64,000 bases of DNA from Rosa chinensis (GCF_002994745.2 NC_037091.1:56777612-56841611), one strand, 5' to 3'. Positions 41,980-55,111 are shown, counted from the first letter of the stretch. The notes: generated by a model from the letters alone, not told the origin. Translations and numbers: made by a program.

Positions 41980-44900
41980 GGTAGCGTGGAGAGGTAATGA
42001 AGAAGAGCAAAGACTTGAAGAGGAATGATAATAGTGAGGATTTTATTTTGATACGAGGCCAATAGATACGAGGATGACTTGAAGAAAACTTCAAGGATGA
42101 TTTATCAAAAGGCAAAGAATCAAACATAGCTCAGCATGGGAGGCAAGTAATCTTGGTGGCAACTTTTTTCAAGTGCTGCTGTATCAAGACAGCCCTTCAC
42201 TTTCATTCCGAGGAAAATGCACCCGCAACTCCGAAAAATAAAAAAGGAAAATACAAACCTTCACTTTCATCTCCCCTAGTTTTTCCCTTTAGAGATACAA
42301 GTGTTAAAGAAGATACAAGTTCTAAATTTGCCAATTGAGAATCTTTATCAACCACTTCCCGAAAAAAGTAACGAATGGCATAATGGAAGTGAAGCAAGGG
42401 GAGCTAATTCTCAGTTGAATTCATAGTATTCTTAAACGTCTATGACAGTTTACCATGCTCATACTATCAGCAAGGACTAATGTTCCTACAAAAAATTGAA
42501 ACAAAAAGCTGAATACTGACCGAGAGCAATGGTACCCAATATTCATCTAAATATTTGACATAATTCTGTTCCTCTGTGTATGAAATGGATATATAGCCTC
42601 CTTCGAGTTCTGGACGAAAAACTCAACATTCAACTCACCTCTGAGCAAAGAAAATCTTAACTCAATAACCGAAGATATTCTGCTGTGGGTCAGAGTTGGG
42701 CTATGGGCAACCACTGGCTGAAACTTGAATTCAAGAGTCTTTGAAAAGCAACTCGTCAGTACTGTGAGTTATATTTGTAATCAATTAATCGCAAAAATGG
42801 CTCCTTAGATGTATTTGCAATCAATTAATCGCAAAAATGGCTCCTTAGATGTATTTGTAATCAATTAATCGCAAAAATGGTTCCTTGGTTGTTGTCCTGA
42901 TTGTTCTTCCCTCCTCAAGGCTCCAGAACTGCAACAAACCGGATTATAGTTAATATACAGAAAACAAAGCTTCGTATTCTTTCATCTGCTTTTCTTCAGC
43001 AGGAGGTGGCCAAAAATTTTAGCAGTTGCTGCTTGCATTGCCCTACAGGAAATAAATAATTCAATCCATTATCATTCATAATACTGTTTCAGCATATAAC
43101 TACTACACCCAGCCCTGATATAAATAATACAGTAAATTCCCGACAAAGAGAGAGTTACACTCACTGCATTTCCCATATAACAAGCCATGTATGTCCACAT
43201 CCACATTCAGATTTCAAGCCCAAGTTGGATTAATAGTCTTCTCACACTAATATTCTTGATACAGATCTGCTGCCTCTACATAGAACTACCTCAAGGAGCG
43301 CCATGGTGCATCCTAAGACAATTTAGAATGTAAAATCAAAAGGGATTCAAGTAGCTGAGGCAGCCATTAAGCTAAGAAAGAAAGTTGTGGAGAGAACAAT
43401 AAATAAAAACAAGATTGCTATTGATATACGGTCATGTTTATCCAACTTCAAAGAATGCAGGAAAGATTACAAGCAGAGACAACAGAATACATATGACTTT
43501 TATTTAACCAAGTTACGCATCCTATCAAGATAATCAATATTTGATGTGACCACTACTACCATCTAGATCCATATTCTGCTATTAGTAGGTATCCTTCAAG
43601 ATTAAAAGTGGCCATGAAGTCAATGATACTGAAGGTTGACTTCATATTTCAGAGTATACCCAAAAAATTTGTTAGGCGCCTCTTTAGTTTATATTACTTT
43701 TACAAAATGAGAGAAATAAAGTTAGTACCAAGCAGCCAATTACACTTCTTGCTCGAAGAAGTGGCAAAAATCACAGGAGGAGAATATAGAGAAAGTAAGC
43801 AATTACCTCTCACATTATCAATTTTTCTAGACAGCAACATTATACCATTATGTGCTAGTACTAATTAAGCAAAAGAAGATGCGACGAAAGAAAGAGGAAG
43901 GGGCAGGGAGATTAATAAAAAGAAAGTAAGTTAAAGTGACTTCATTGCATTTTGATGTCAATGAGAGAGACAAACCATACAATGTAATCATGATGCTCTT
44001 CGAATTATCTGGTTGTCCAAGGTTCCATCCTGCATTGCATGCACAAACAAAATATTATTGGCTAATGAGAAGAGCATAGCGAGTCAAGCAAAAAGTGAAG
44101 TAATACTGCATAACAAGAATTTAACAAAGATTTTAATAATTCAATAAGCACATCCCTCGAATAGTTTACATGTTTTCGGTTGTTGTCAATGAACTAGATC
44201 TTCATGACAAAAACAGAAACAAATAATGGTAAACAGGATATGACAATTTATGCAAGGGTTAAACCCGCAAGGTCTTGCCTATTTTCCTTTTTTTCTTTTC
44301 CCTACATCTCTAATGTTTCTCACTCAAACAGGAAAATGCTTGTACAAATATTGATTATAAAAGCAATTAATTAATTAAAAACCGCCACAAAAGCTAAAAG
44401 TTTCCCCTTGAATTTTCTGTACCTTGCCAGGAAGAGGAACAAGGTAGAAACAAGACAGGCTTGTTGAGATGAAATCACCAACTATCCAGTTGCTCCAAAA
44501 TATGGAAACTGCAACAGACCAAAAAATAGCATAATCAATGTCACATCGTCCTGGGCATAGGCTATACGCAATCAACCATCTTGAGTTCAATAGTTCTTAA
44601 AACGACAAGTTTAATACTCATAAATGATAAGCATCAAAAGTTATATCACTGAAAAAGAAGAATCACCTACTACTGGAGATCGCAAGGAACAATTATTAAA
44701 TCACCACGCGGATGAGAATCCATGCATATTCAAAATAGCAAAAACGCTCACTAAAAATATGTAACTAGTTAGCCGACTGATTTAAGAATGTGATTATGAA
44801 GCTCCTTTAGCATACAATATCAGTGAAAGTAAACTATAGCTCATTTAAATTTCTCCCAACTACATTCTTAGCATTGAGCAAGGGTTACAGTCCCTGCACT

Positions 44901-45199
44901 ATGTTCCAAAATGCTTACATAAACAGCACAATCATGCAGTTACTAATGCGCGCATATATGCTCAGCAGCTTATAATTGAAATTTGATGGTCTAATTATTC
45001 AAAGGCAAAGTTATATGTGCTCTTGAAGAAATGAACTGCCAGAGCTGTCAGTAGTGCAAACAAAGCTATTAAATACTTCCCCCATAACAAATCAGTCATG
45101 TAAAATTTGGAGCTAGGCCATAAACTTAGCATAAAAAGTATGAATGGATGGGTAAAAAATATAAAGGGGTGTATATAAAGTACAAACCATTTTCCATTT
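41980..45199. other. Gene-poor region between NHL and PPR genes; possible spliced 3' UTR of the PPR gene
   Basis: No protein-coding exon recognised over 3.2 kb. On the minus strand several exon-like blocks are bounded by plausible acceptors and donors but have stops (for example about 44425-44512 and 43983-44030), which could be 3' UTR exons of the PPR transcript. It also holds a 40-bp tandem repeat (42772-42890). Confidence 0.35.
42772..42890. repeat. Three-copy 40-bp tandem repeat
   Basis: Units 42772-42811, 42812-42851 and 42852-42890, each starting tatttg(t/c)aatcaattaat and containing cgcaaaaatgg. They are nearly identical, so this is recent expansion. Confidence 0.92.
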
Positions 45200-46747
45200 T
45201 CATGCAACATCTTTTGAATGGACAGCATTAATCAGTGTCTGGGAAAGAACTCTGTCCAGAGTAAAGCCCTTCTCCATCATCTCATCCCATACCCCACAAG
45301 CCACAGAAAGCCTCTTGTCTCTTATAAGACCTCTAATTATCACTTTGAAAGTTACCTCATCAGGACAGCATCCTCTAGTCTGCATTTCCTCATATAAATG
45401 CATGGCTTCAGTCACTCTTGAAGCCCTGCAAAGCCCGCTAATGAGTGCATTATACAAAACCACATCAGCGGTGATTCCCTTCTCTAACATATCATTGAAA
45501 ACATCAAAAGCCATTGCAATCTTCCCACTCTTACATAGGTGATCAATTATTGTAGTGTAAAATATACGATCAGGTAACAGATCCATCCCTGTCATCTGAT
45601 CAAGAAGCTTCTTGGCTATATCTGAACTACCTTCTCTTAATAAAGCTTCTATCAGAATGGTAAATGTAACCACATCAGGTAAAATTTCTTTTTGAAACAT
45701 TTCCTCAAACAGTTTGTATGCCCTTCTAGTCTGCCCTGCCTTGCAAAATGCTGTAATGATTGTATTAAATGAAACAACATTACACAAACCTTTTGGCTCC
45801 ATCATGTTCCTCATCAACAAATATGCCTTTTCCGGTCTATTATCTTTACAAAGGCCCTTGAGCAACCCATTATAACTATACGCATCGAGTTCCATCCCAC
45901 TCTTCTCCATTTGTTTCATCAACTTCTCTGCCTCCTCCAACATGAACTCATTACAACAATAATTCAACAACACATTGTGAGTCACCAAATCCGGCTGGCA
46001 CCCATTCCTCTTCATAAACCACTTAATTGCCTGTGCCTTGTCAATTCTACGAGCCCGACAAAACCCACTAATCAGCGCATTATACATCAAATTATTGAAC
46101 TTCACTCCACCCTTCATCTCACCAATTACAAGGTCATAAGCCAAATCAACCTTTCCACCTCCACACAAACCAACAACAAGCGCGGTGCACGCAATAGTAT
46201 CAGGCCTAAAGCCTTTACTAATCATACAATTCCAAACCTCAACTGCATTATCAAACTTTCCAGCTTTACACAACCCATCGATAACTATAGTATACGACAC
46301 AACATCCGGCTCTCTCCCCTTCTCAACCATCCTATCAAACACTTGCAGAGCCAACTGTATCCTATTTTCTTGGCAGAGAAGATTCAAATATATATTAAAA
46401 GCCCAAATGTCAGGCACACACCCGAGCCTCTCCATGTCTCGAAGAAGCTTCTCAATGAGGGTAAAATTCTTGATATTACACAACCCAGAAATAAATCTGG
46501 AGTAAGTGAATGGGGTTAGAGAGAAGCCTTGCGGCGCCATTTCGTAGTAATAATGCTCGGCGAGGTCGTAACGCCAGTGCTTGACCAGCACTCCAATGAA
46601 GCGATTGTAATCTATGCTGAACACGCGGCAATTTGATTGAGTCATTTCGTCGAACACCTGGAGGGCGTGATCGATGAGGCCGGTTTTGATATAGTGCACC
46701 ATGCGGCTCCGGTAGATGAGGCGGTGGACGCCGAGACTGTGATACAT
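45200..46747 (-). CDS. P-class pentatricopeptide repeat protein, At1g13040-like
   Basis: Intronless 515-aa protein made almost entirely of 35-residue PPR motifs (about 13 to 14 by eye), for example VVSYTIVIDGLCKAGKFDNA, LMYNALISGFCRARRIDKAQ and VLYNALISGLCRASRVTEAM. P-class PPRs bind organellar RNA in a one-repeat-per-base manner and affect stability, splicing or translation. No E, DYW or SMR domain follows, and the protein ends shortly after the last repeat. It starts MYHSLGVHRLIYRSRMVHYI, very like my recollection of Arabidopsis At1g13040, which is predicted mitochondrial; the basic N-terminus fits a short targeting peptide. Target RNA unknown. Confidence 0.92.
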   Translation of the reverse strand: MYHSLGVHRLIYRSRMVHYIKTGLIDHALQVFDEMTQSNCRVFSIDYNRFIGVLVKHWRYDLAEHYYYEMAPQGFSLTPFTYSRFISGLCNIKNFTLIEKLLRDMERLGCVPDIWAFNIYLNLLCQENRIQLALQVFDRMVEKGREPDVVSYTIVIDGLCKAGKFDNAVEVWNCMISKGFRPDTIACTALVVGLCGGGKVDLAYDLVIGEMKGGVKFNNLMYNALISGFCRARRIDKAQAIKWFMKRNGCQPDLVTHNVLLNYCCNEFMLEEAEKLMKQMEKSGMELDAYSYNGLLKGLCKDNRPEKAYLLMRNMMEPKGLCNVVSFNTIITAFCKAGQTRRAYKLFEEMFQKEILPDVVTFTILIEALLREGSSDIAKKLLDQMTGMDLLPDRIFYTTIIDHLCKSGKIAMAFDVFNDMLEKGITADVVLYNALISGLCRASRVTEAMHLYEEMQTRGCCPDEVTFKVIIRGLIRDKRLSVACGVWDEMMEKGFTLDRVLSQTLINAVHSKDVA

Positions 46748-48557
46748 ATCAGAGAGGGGAATGCATAGCAGAGATCGTGGAGGACCTCAATGCCTGGAGA
46801 TGGAGATGAGTGGTGTGAGATAGAGGGAGAAATAAAATTGCCAAATGGTGGAGGAGAGAGTAAGAGAGGTAGTTGAGACCGAGACGAAATGGGCTCCAGA
46901 GAATGGCGGTGCGGCCATTCGAGAGGACTATGGCTGCTGCCAAGCACCTGTGACTTCAACAATGGAGGTGAAGCAAAATGTGGTGCGGGAAAGGGAGGAA
47001 GGTCGAAATATGGGTGGGCTTTCATATCCCGCCCAGCCTAAATGAGCTTTCATATTGGGCTTGAATTTTGGGCTGCCCTTTATATCGGGCTGGTGTGTGA
47101 GTAACGTTTAGAAGATGACGCAGAGTCCGAGATGAACTTATGTGCTTATAAGCGGACATTACAATGTCCCTTGTGTCTTGTCCTCGTGGTCCGAAACGGA
47201 TACCAATCTATTTTGGATCATTTTTCGGTTGGTGATTTGTCAAATCCCAGAACCGGTCCTGATATTTTTGTGACCTGAGGCGAATATGATCTCTTATAAA
47301 TTGATATTAGTATCCACGTAACTATAATATTTTGTTTATAATATGGCTTAAGTAAGTTGTGTATTTGGACTAAAAGAAAATAGAATATTGAGAATTTGTG
47401 TCTAACCTTTTAGTACACTTCATTCTCTCTCAAAAAAAAAACCCTTTAGTACACTAGGACATTTTTCTATAGGTTCAATAGTCGGAATAGCATCCCTCGA
47501 CTCTTTGGCCCGCAGCCTCCTAATTTCAAATGAATGATCATGGAGCATGTAATTCAACTCATAAGCAAAGGATTATGGTGACTTTACATACATAAGGAGA
47601 AAAGAGCAAAATACATTCTTTTGTTTGACCAGTCAAGAACAATAGTTATGAAATCTAGAACAAGTATATTATAAAATTAAATTGATAGTGTTACGTTAAT
47701 AGCGGTGTTCACCTGGTCAGTTGCTAACTAAAGAATTTATGCTCAATAACCCTTAGATTTACATCAAATGGTGGAAAACAAAACACCTCAACTTAATAAT
47801 AATTCTCTCTGCCATTGGATTTACATTCAAGGGTGGTTGAGCATTATTTTCTTGATCAATAACTGACCAAGTAACATTAAATATAAAACTATCTAGTCGG
47901 TGTACTGTCACTTGTTGTTTATATTAATCTAACTGTAATACTGTATTAGCCACAGATTCAAATCTTACTAATATTAAGTATAGAGCTGCTTTGATTGATA
48001 CCAAATTTTTAACCAAAATAAAAAGGTAATTGTCGCAACGTGCAAGCCATACGAAGCTAACAATCCAAGATGCAAATCTTTAATTTTATTACTATAGTTA
48101 ATCATACTAATAAAATTATATATTTGTAATCAACTCAATTGCAGTGAAAATTACGACGCCACGAGAGGATTAGCTATTAGCTAAAGACCAATACAAATAT
48201 GGGTGGGGACGAATGGACGATTACAACAAAAGTTGGCCTTTCTTTCTCAGCCACCTTAATTGACCATTACTTTCTAAATCGGTATATCCTACTAAATTGC
48301 ATAGATTTTGTTTGTATGCGACTGACGTCGTTGACTGCTACTGTAAGGGTCTAAGATTCTTTGAGTTGATACAAGTAGTAAAATTCCAAATCCATGATTC
48401 TTTATTGAGTATTTTTAAATAATTTGAAACGAAAATGAGGTTTGTATATGTATAAATGTATACGATATACAAACAAACTTAAATATATATTAATTCATAT
48501 ATCTTCGAAGATAAGTAATTATTTAATACCAACTGATTCTTCTTGAGTTAATCAATA

Positions 48558-48586
48558 CTAGCCTCTTGACACGCACTCTGTGCGTG
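48558..48586 (-). mobile_element. Helitron-like 3' terminus
   Basis: Read on the minus strand, a 7-bp-stem hairpin (cacgcac/gtgcgtg, 48570-48586) is followed by 8 nt and then CTAG (48561-48558) next to a T. This is the Helitron pattern of subterminal hairpin plus CTRR, inserted at A|T. The 5' TC end was not found, so element length is unknown. Confidence 0.45.
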
Positions 48587-48917
48587 CCATTTGGCCGTTT
48601 ATTTTTGAAAATTTATGAAAATAGATAAAGATTGAAAAACAAAAAAGAAAATAAATGGATAGTGGGTAGTTATTTTCAGTTTTATGGCTAATATCAATTT
48701 CACCCTCTCATGATGAAAATGATGTTATTATTCATATTAATAAACTATGGGCATTACAGGTACTTCAAAAATTTAACCTTTCTCTACAGAATTGGCTTAA
48801 TTAATAATGATGTAATGTGTGTTTAAGGAACGAGATCAAATCTTGCAACGTGATCATGATCATGATGATGATGATGATGTGTTTCTTAACTCTCAACCTA
48901 GACAAACAAATCATGCC

Positions 48918-49910
48918 TCTAGGGAGAAATTAGAGGCCATCTTTTGGTATTATCGTCAAGAAAATTGTTGAAGATGAACAAGTGGAACATCAAAACTTAT
49001 GTCAAGATTGAGGACTAGCTAGTGGTACATAAAATTTAAAAAAAATGAATGAATGCTACGTAGCATTCAGACATGTTGTGCTTTGCTTTTGTTAATCTCA
49101 AGTCAAGTTTCCAACTTCTAGTCCATCCTATTAGAGGTTTAGGTTTGGGAGATTCGTAACTCCACACTACATACACCGTCGTTGACTAAAGAGGTTATAT
49201 TTTCAATTGCACGTCGCTTATTTGTTGAGTATGGATTGTAGGATAGGGCAATCTCTTATTATGAAGTGGGCTCATTACTTATGGACCTCCTCCATCTGCC
49301 TTGTATTGCAGTTTCTGCCCAATAATCTATCAATTTTTTAAGACCGTGACTTGCTAATTAATTTGAAGATGTTATATAACAATTGTTATAAGATCTTACC
49401 TTATCGTTGGTGCTTCCTGGATGGGATTTGAAATGCCACTAGAGAGAAATTAGAGGCCATCTTTTGGTATTATTGTCAAGAACATTGTTGAAGATGAACA
49501 AGTGGAACTACAAACTTTATGTCAAGATTGAAGACTAGCTAGCTAGTGGTACATAAAATTTAAAAATGTAGCATCAATTTAACATGTTGTGCTTTGCTTT
49601 AGTTAATCTCAAGTCAAGTCAACTCATGGTCCATCCTATTAGGTTTTAGGTTTGGGAAATTCAAAACCCCACAATAAGTACATCGTTGTTGACTAAAAAG
49701 TTATACTTTCAATTGCATATAAGTGATTTGTTAAGTATGGATTGCAATTCACAAGATATGGCAGTCTCTTACTGTAAAGTGGGCTCAATAATGAATAATC
49801 TATCATCATCTTAAGACAATCCACTTGCTAATTTAAAGATATTACATAACAATAGAAATAAAATTTTACTATATCGTTGATGCTTCTTAAATTGGATCTG
49901 GGATTTATGA
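48918..49910. repeat. Diverged tandem duplication, units about 521 and 472 bp
   Basis: Unit 1 about 48918-49438 and unit 2 about 49439-49910. Both start with aattagaggccatcttttgg and share tatgtcaagattga, ggtacataaaattta, acatgttgtgctttgcttt and ccatcctattag in the same order. Unit 2 has lost about 50 bp. No coding content. Confidence 0.85.
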
Positions 49911-51515
49911 TTGTTGGTCTTCTGATTTTTACAAAGGGGTTTAGATTTGGTTTATTGTTCTTAATATTTTTCTTTTTCTTTTTCGTTAGATTGGTCAAAA
50001 TTACCAATCAAAATAGCAGTTGTTTAATGTCGGCCAGTGAATTCTTAATGTGATAGATTGCCTTGAAACAACTTGACTTCCCGCTTGTTAGGATAGTTCT
50101 ATGATATTTACTTCTTCTTCTTTTTTGAATAATCTATGATATTTACTTCAAGCAACTCAAAATTTACGCGCTGATAATGTATAGCACAGAACCCTATAAC
50201 AACAATTATAATGTTCTTATTAAACAAATGTATGATATATGAAATAAATTAGACTATAATTCATTGATTTCAATTGTTTACACTGATGTTCGAAGGGTTG
50301 ATCCGGTCTAGTGATGTAACAACTCAAGTTACTAGAATGTAGGAATAAAAATTAGAGTGCCATCTTTGGATGACTTGATCTTCATGGAAAAACAAAAAAA
50401 ATCATTAGTATATAACAATAACACTAATGGTGACAAATTTGGGAAGGAAGTGACCACCATCTCCCTACTTTGCTGTCAAGAACTCAAGATGGTCAACAAT
50501 TTCATTTGCTCAATTATACGTTCTAAAAGTGTGGAGATAAAATGTTTGTTAACGTACTTAAAAAACTTAAATATAATGAATACAGAGTAAATAAATAGTG
50601 TGCAAAGAGACTAAAATAAGATTTTTGGTATAAATACTAAAGCTACAACAAAGCCTTGACTTGATATTCTTGATACTGAACCAAAATTAACTGAGCGTGC
50701 GAGTTTGTCTGGCCTAAACTCAAGTCTAAACTTTGATCAAACAATAATAAGTTAGCGCTCCATCACTCAACATTAATGCTTCGTATCGCAACATGAACAA
50801 CTTGACCCCCAACTACATATTGCAAGTTTGCAACAAATGGATCTTATACAATCCAAAACAATGTATTCACGCCTCTTTAACATGAGTTTTCTTAATCACC
50901 GTTAATGAATAATTAAAACCTTGATTTAAAGTCTAGTCGTGGACTCCAACCACTATGAGTCTACGATCGCGACCGCCGCGGCAGCAGGGGCAGCACAGTA
51001 GCGTTGGTGCACCCTATCGCCACAACCTATTATTATTTTAATACCAAAATAATATTCGCCAAAAATTCGAAAATAATATTCCCCAAAATCTCGGTCTGAA
51101 GAAACTTAACTGTACACAAAAACATTAATGACATCACAAGACTTGACATGCCTTTCTGTTGACGTGGCACTTTGACCCATTCTGCCCTTTTCTTTTTCTC
51201 CTTCTCCTTAGTCCTTACCGAACCCGACTCAGCCCAACTCGCCCCTCCATAACTCAGTCTCTTCCTAATCTCCTTCAAACTTGAAAGTGTGTGTCATACA
51301 AACCAAGAGACCATCCTGCTTGATATATAGAATTGTTCAAGTAAGTGACTTTGATTTTTGATTTGATTTGATTTGAAAAATAACTCTCTGGCCTCCATTT
51401 TCTTTTTGCTTGTCTATGCTGCTAGAATATATGCGCCCGACTTCGAGGGTATTACTGGGTCGTTTTCGTGTTTGAATTTCCTTTCCTGATTCTAGATTGA
51501 AAAGTATAACTAAGA

Positions 51516-51540
51516 AGAGAGAGAGAGAGAGAGAGAGAGA
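51516..51540. repeat. GA dinucleotide microsatellite in the MKP1 leader
   Basis: About 12 GA units ending 157 bp before the MKP1 start codon. GAGA tracts in leaders are common in plants and can bind BBR/BPC factors, but regulation is only an inference here. Confidence 0.7.
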
Positions 51541-51696
51541 TGGGTCAAGTGTTTTAGGTGGGAAATATGAGAGGGGATGGATTTTCAATGGTATTAATGC
51601 CAATTTCCAAGCTTGATGGTTGCTATGCCTTTTCCACGAAGAATCCTCTAATGGGTAGCAATTAGAATTTAGAGGAGTTTATTTTTCAAAACCGAG

Positions 51697-54600
51697 ATGT
51701 TGGGTGAGGAAGAAGAGTGTGGGCTTGCCGCCGGAAATACTACCCGGAAAAGTTATCTCCGGTCCATGTCATGGAGTGACCGTTCACCTTCCAAACCTAA
51801 TCCTTATCCAAAGCCTCAGCTCAATAGTAAAGCAAGGTCTTGCTTGCCTCCACTTCAGCCTCTTTCAATAGCCAAGAGTAATGTTAAGGAGTGGCCAAAG
51901 CCGGGTTCTGATGATCTTGGTGTTTGGCCTCAGCCCCAAACCCCTAGAGGGTCGGTTAAACCCTTTCCGGGTTCGAATCCCCAACTGCCTGGGAGAGAGT
52001 TCGAGTTTAAGAAAGATAAGCTTGCTTTTTTTGATAAAGAGTGCTCCAGAATTGCAGAGCATATATACTTGGGGAGTGATGCTGTGGCTAAGAACCGTGA
52101 GGTTTTGAGGAAGAATGGGATCACCCATGTGCTCAACTGTGTTGGGTTTGTGTCTCCTGAGTATTTCAAGAATGATCTTGTGTACAAGACGCTCTGGTTG
52201 AAAGATAGCCCCTCGGAGGACATTACGAGCATTCTGTATGATGTGTTTGATTATTTTGAAGATGTGAGGAAGCAAAGTGGGAGAGTTCTTGTGCATTGTT
52301 GTCAGGGAGTGTCGCGGTCAACGGCTCTGGTGATTGCATACCTTATGTGGAGGGAGGGCCAGAGCTTTGAAGATGCATTTCAGTATGTCAAGGCAGCAAG
52401 AGGGGTGACAAACCCGAATATGGGTTTTGCTTGTCAACTTCTGCAGTGCCAGAAGCGGGTGCATGCTGTGCCTGCAAGCCCCAGTTCTGTGTTAAGGATG
52501 TACAGGATGGCCCCGCATTCACCGTATGATCCTCTTCATCTGGTGCCAAAGATGTTAAACCATCCAGGTCCACAAGGACTTGACTCTCGTGGTGCGTTTG
52601 TTGTGCATGTTCCATCTGCTATATATGTCTGGATTGGAAAGGATTGCAACACAATGATGTCAGACAACGCAAGAGCTGCTGCCCTTCAGGTCATCCAGTA
52701 TGAGAGGGCAAAGGGTCCAATTGTGGGCATCAATGAAGGCAAGGAGCCACCAGAATTTTGGGACGCTCTTTCCAGTGGTCTTTCAGCAGAGGATTGCGGC
52801 AAGGGAGATGTCCAAATGGAAGAAACTTTTTCTTCTGGAGGCGATAAGGTTGCTGCACTGGCTTGTATTCCGGTGGGTGAAAGAAAGGTTGGTGAATATG
52901 ATTTGGATTTCGAAATTGTCAGTAAGGCACTTGCAGGTGGGGTTGTTCCACCATTTTCAGTATCAAACACTGAGTCGGAAACTTGCCTTCCGGCCAGAGA
53001 AAATGGATGGGGCAGATTGCGGCAAAAGTTTGCTAGTGGAATTATGAAGGATTTGGTCACATCTTCTGAGCTGAACTGTAAAACTACCCCATCCAGTGAT
53101 GGATTGGATATGGTTGTGGAAGTTAACAAAGAAGCAGAAGACCCTGTTTCCTTGATTGAGCCTTTATCACCATTGTCAGCGCCAAGCCACTTTTGTGGTT
53201 CACCAGATTCCTTTGAGTGTTATCCAATTAGTAGCCCAAGTAGGATAAGAGATACATGTCGGGAAGTAGGACACTCTGTTGCTCTTACCAATCCATTATC
53301 GTTTCCGACAACTGACTGTGGGTCACCCGATTCTTGTTCTGGGTTTCCTGATAACAATCTTAAGTTTAGCTCAAAATCCCCAACACTCTCCCCTTCAACC
53401 TCTGAATACTCTAATTCATCATTTACCTTTTCACCCTCATCTTCTAATTGGTCGGACTTGTCATACTTGTCTTCTCAACAGCCTTCACCTTCAGGCTTGG
53501 ATTCTGCAGATCCATTATGTATTAAGCATAGTTCCATAGCCGATAGCTCACAGTTACCTTTTAAAGAATCTCTTTCTTCACCTAGAGAGGCATTTTCAGC
53601 TAATCGTACTTTGGAAGTAACAAATACATGTTCGACATGTAAAGGGATTTCCCCTTCTATTGCAGAGCGTAGAGGCAGTAAACCTCCACCTCTAATGTTG
53701 CTACCCTCAGTTGAAGAATCACCTAAAGTTTCGAGGAATTTGGTACGCTCATGGTCGTTTTCCTTACCTGACTTGGATGATGATCTGATGGACACTGATT
53801 GCAACCAAGCCGAAAATGTGAGCAACAGAGAAGAGCTAATGTTGGATGTTGACATTGGTAACCCTGAAAATGAATTACAATCTGAAGCGACCAGGGAAGC
53901 TGCAGAGGTGATTAACCCTGTTTTGTACCAGTGGCCTTCTTTGAACAAAGTGGTGATGCATCAGTCTGCCAAACTTCATTCTAGATCAGCATATCTTTTG
54001 CTAGCTCCAGATGCGACTGTGGGTGCAAATAAACCTGGTGTCTTATTTGTCTGGTTGGGACGTGATATTTTGCATGAGAAAGGACAGAATGCAACATTTG
54101 AGGATAGCCATCTTCACTGGGAGACCATAGGACGCTGTTTCCTTGAGCATATGGGTTTGCCTATGAGTGCCCCTGTAAAGGTACATTGCAATTTGTCCGT
54201 CTCTATCTCTTATTATTGCTTATTTTGTCTTACAATATCTACTCCTTTTTATATCCAATGCACATTAGTGAATTAGAGTTTTTTTTTTTTTTTTTTTTTA
54301 ACAAATGGTAAGTGAAGCATCTAAATCTAGCAGGAAGAAAGATAACTGATACTTCTTTTAAATAGGATTTTTTCTACCCCTGAGTAATTGCTTTTCCAAT
54401 CCAATTTCACCAGGGCTCTAATTAGCAACGTTTAACATAATGTAAAACTCGAAAGCTAACGATTATACTGGTGGACAAGCTAATATAAATGATGAATAAT
54501 TTCATGAATGGCCTGTAAAGAAATGAGATTAGCATAAACACAGAGCATCCATTTTCATCAACCAAGTCACTGTGAACTAATATTGGATCATTTCACTTCT

Positions 54601-55111
54601 GATTTGTGTTGATGGGGAAATGGCTGCTGTAGCCTAATATGCTGATTTTGCCTGTAAAGGAGCAGATTAGCAGAAACACCCTGTATACATTTTCATCAAG
54701 CAAGGTGCTCTGATTTAAACACTGTATCACTCCAGTTAAATCTAGCCTATGATTAATACCCCTAACCACACATCCAACATGTATTGGAACCACAAATAGA
54801 CAAGCCACAAAAAAGGAAAATGTTTCTAGTTTTCAATATCACAGTAAGTTACAAATAACTTTTATCAGAAAGCATTGCCAATACTCTATGGTTACAGTCA
54901 TGAACAGAAACTCAGCATACTGACCAAAAAAACTGAAATTCATTACTTGGTCTCTCTTTTTCTTATGTGATGCTTGCTGCTAATCAATTTTTGTTGTTTC
55001 TTTCGTTGCAAGTCTAAAGATGCATTTTAATATCTGCAGATAGTAAGAGAAGGTGAGGAGCCAGAGCAGTTCCTGATCCATCTCAGCTGTAAATCAATAC
55101 AGAACACATAA
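51697..55111 (+). CDS. MKP1: MAP kinase phosphatase MKP1-like dual-specificity phosphatase
   Basis: MKP1 dephosphorylates MPK3/MPK6 and restrains stress and immune signalling. Two exons (51697-54180 and 55040-55111), 851 aa. The dual-specificity phosphatase domain lies at about residues 110-255: SRIAEHIYLGSDAVAKN, the general-acid loop WLKDSPSED, and the P-loop VHCCQGVSRSTA with the nucleophile Cys at residue 201 and Arg 207. A gelsolin-like segment follows (FVVHVPSAIYVWIGKDC), then a long Ser/Pro-rich tail with basic motifs (MKDLVTS, VRSWSFSLPD) and a second gelsolin-like piece (YLLLAPDATVG, VLFVWLGRD). The C-terminal exon encodes IVREGEEPEQFL, as expected after the 859-bp intron. Reading through the intron instead gives a stop at 54276. 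Arabidopsis MKP1 is slightly shorter. Confidence 0.95.

Larger units (their letters stand above)
46748..51696. other. 5-kb gene-poor interval between PPR and MKP1
   Basis: AT-rich with no supported gene. It holds a Helitron-like 3' terminus (48558-48586), a CATGAT/ATG microsatellite near 48857-48882, an approximately 0.5-kb tandem duplication (48918-49910) and a GA repeat just before MKP1. Small frames (50357-50590, 51033-51278) resemble nothing. Confidence 0.5.

Noticed and set aside
42772..42890. CRISPR-like regularity of the 40-bp repeats
   Set aside because: Units are contiguous without spacers, and this is a plant nuclear sequence.
45911..46519. 202-aa plus-strand frame
   Set aside because: Mirror frame of the PPR coding sequence; repetitive codon structure produces it.
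51865..53948. Several minus-strand frames opposite MKP1
   Set aside because: Shadow frames of the long MKP1 exon with no conserved motif.
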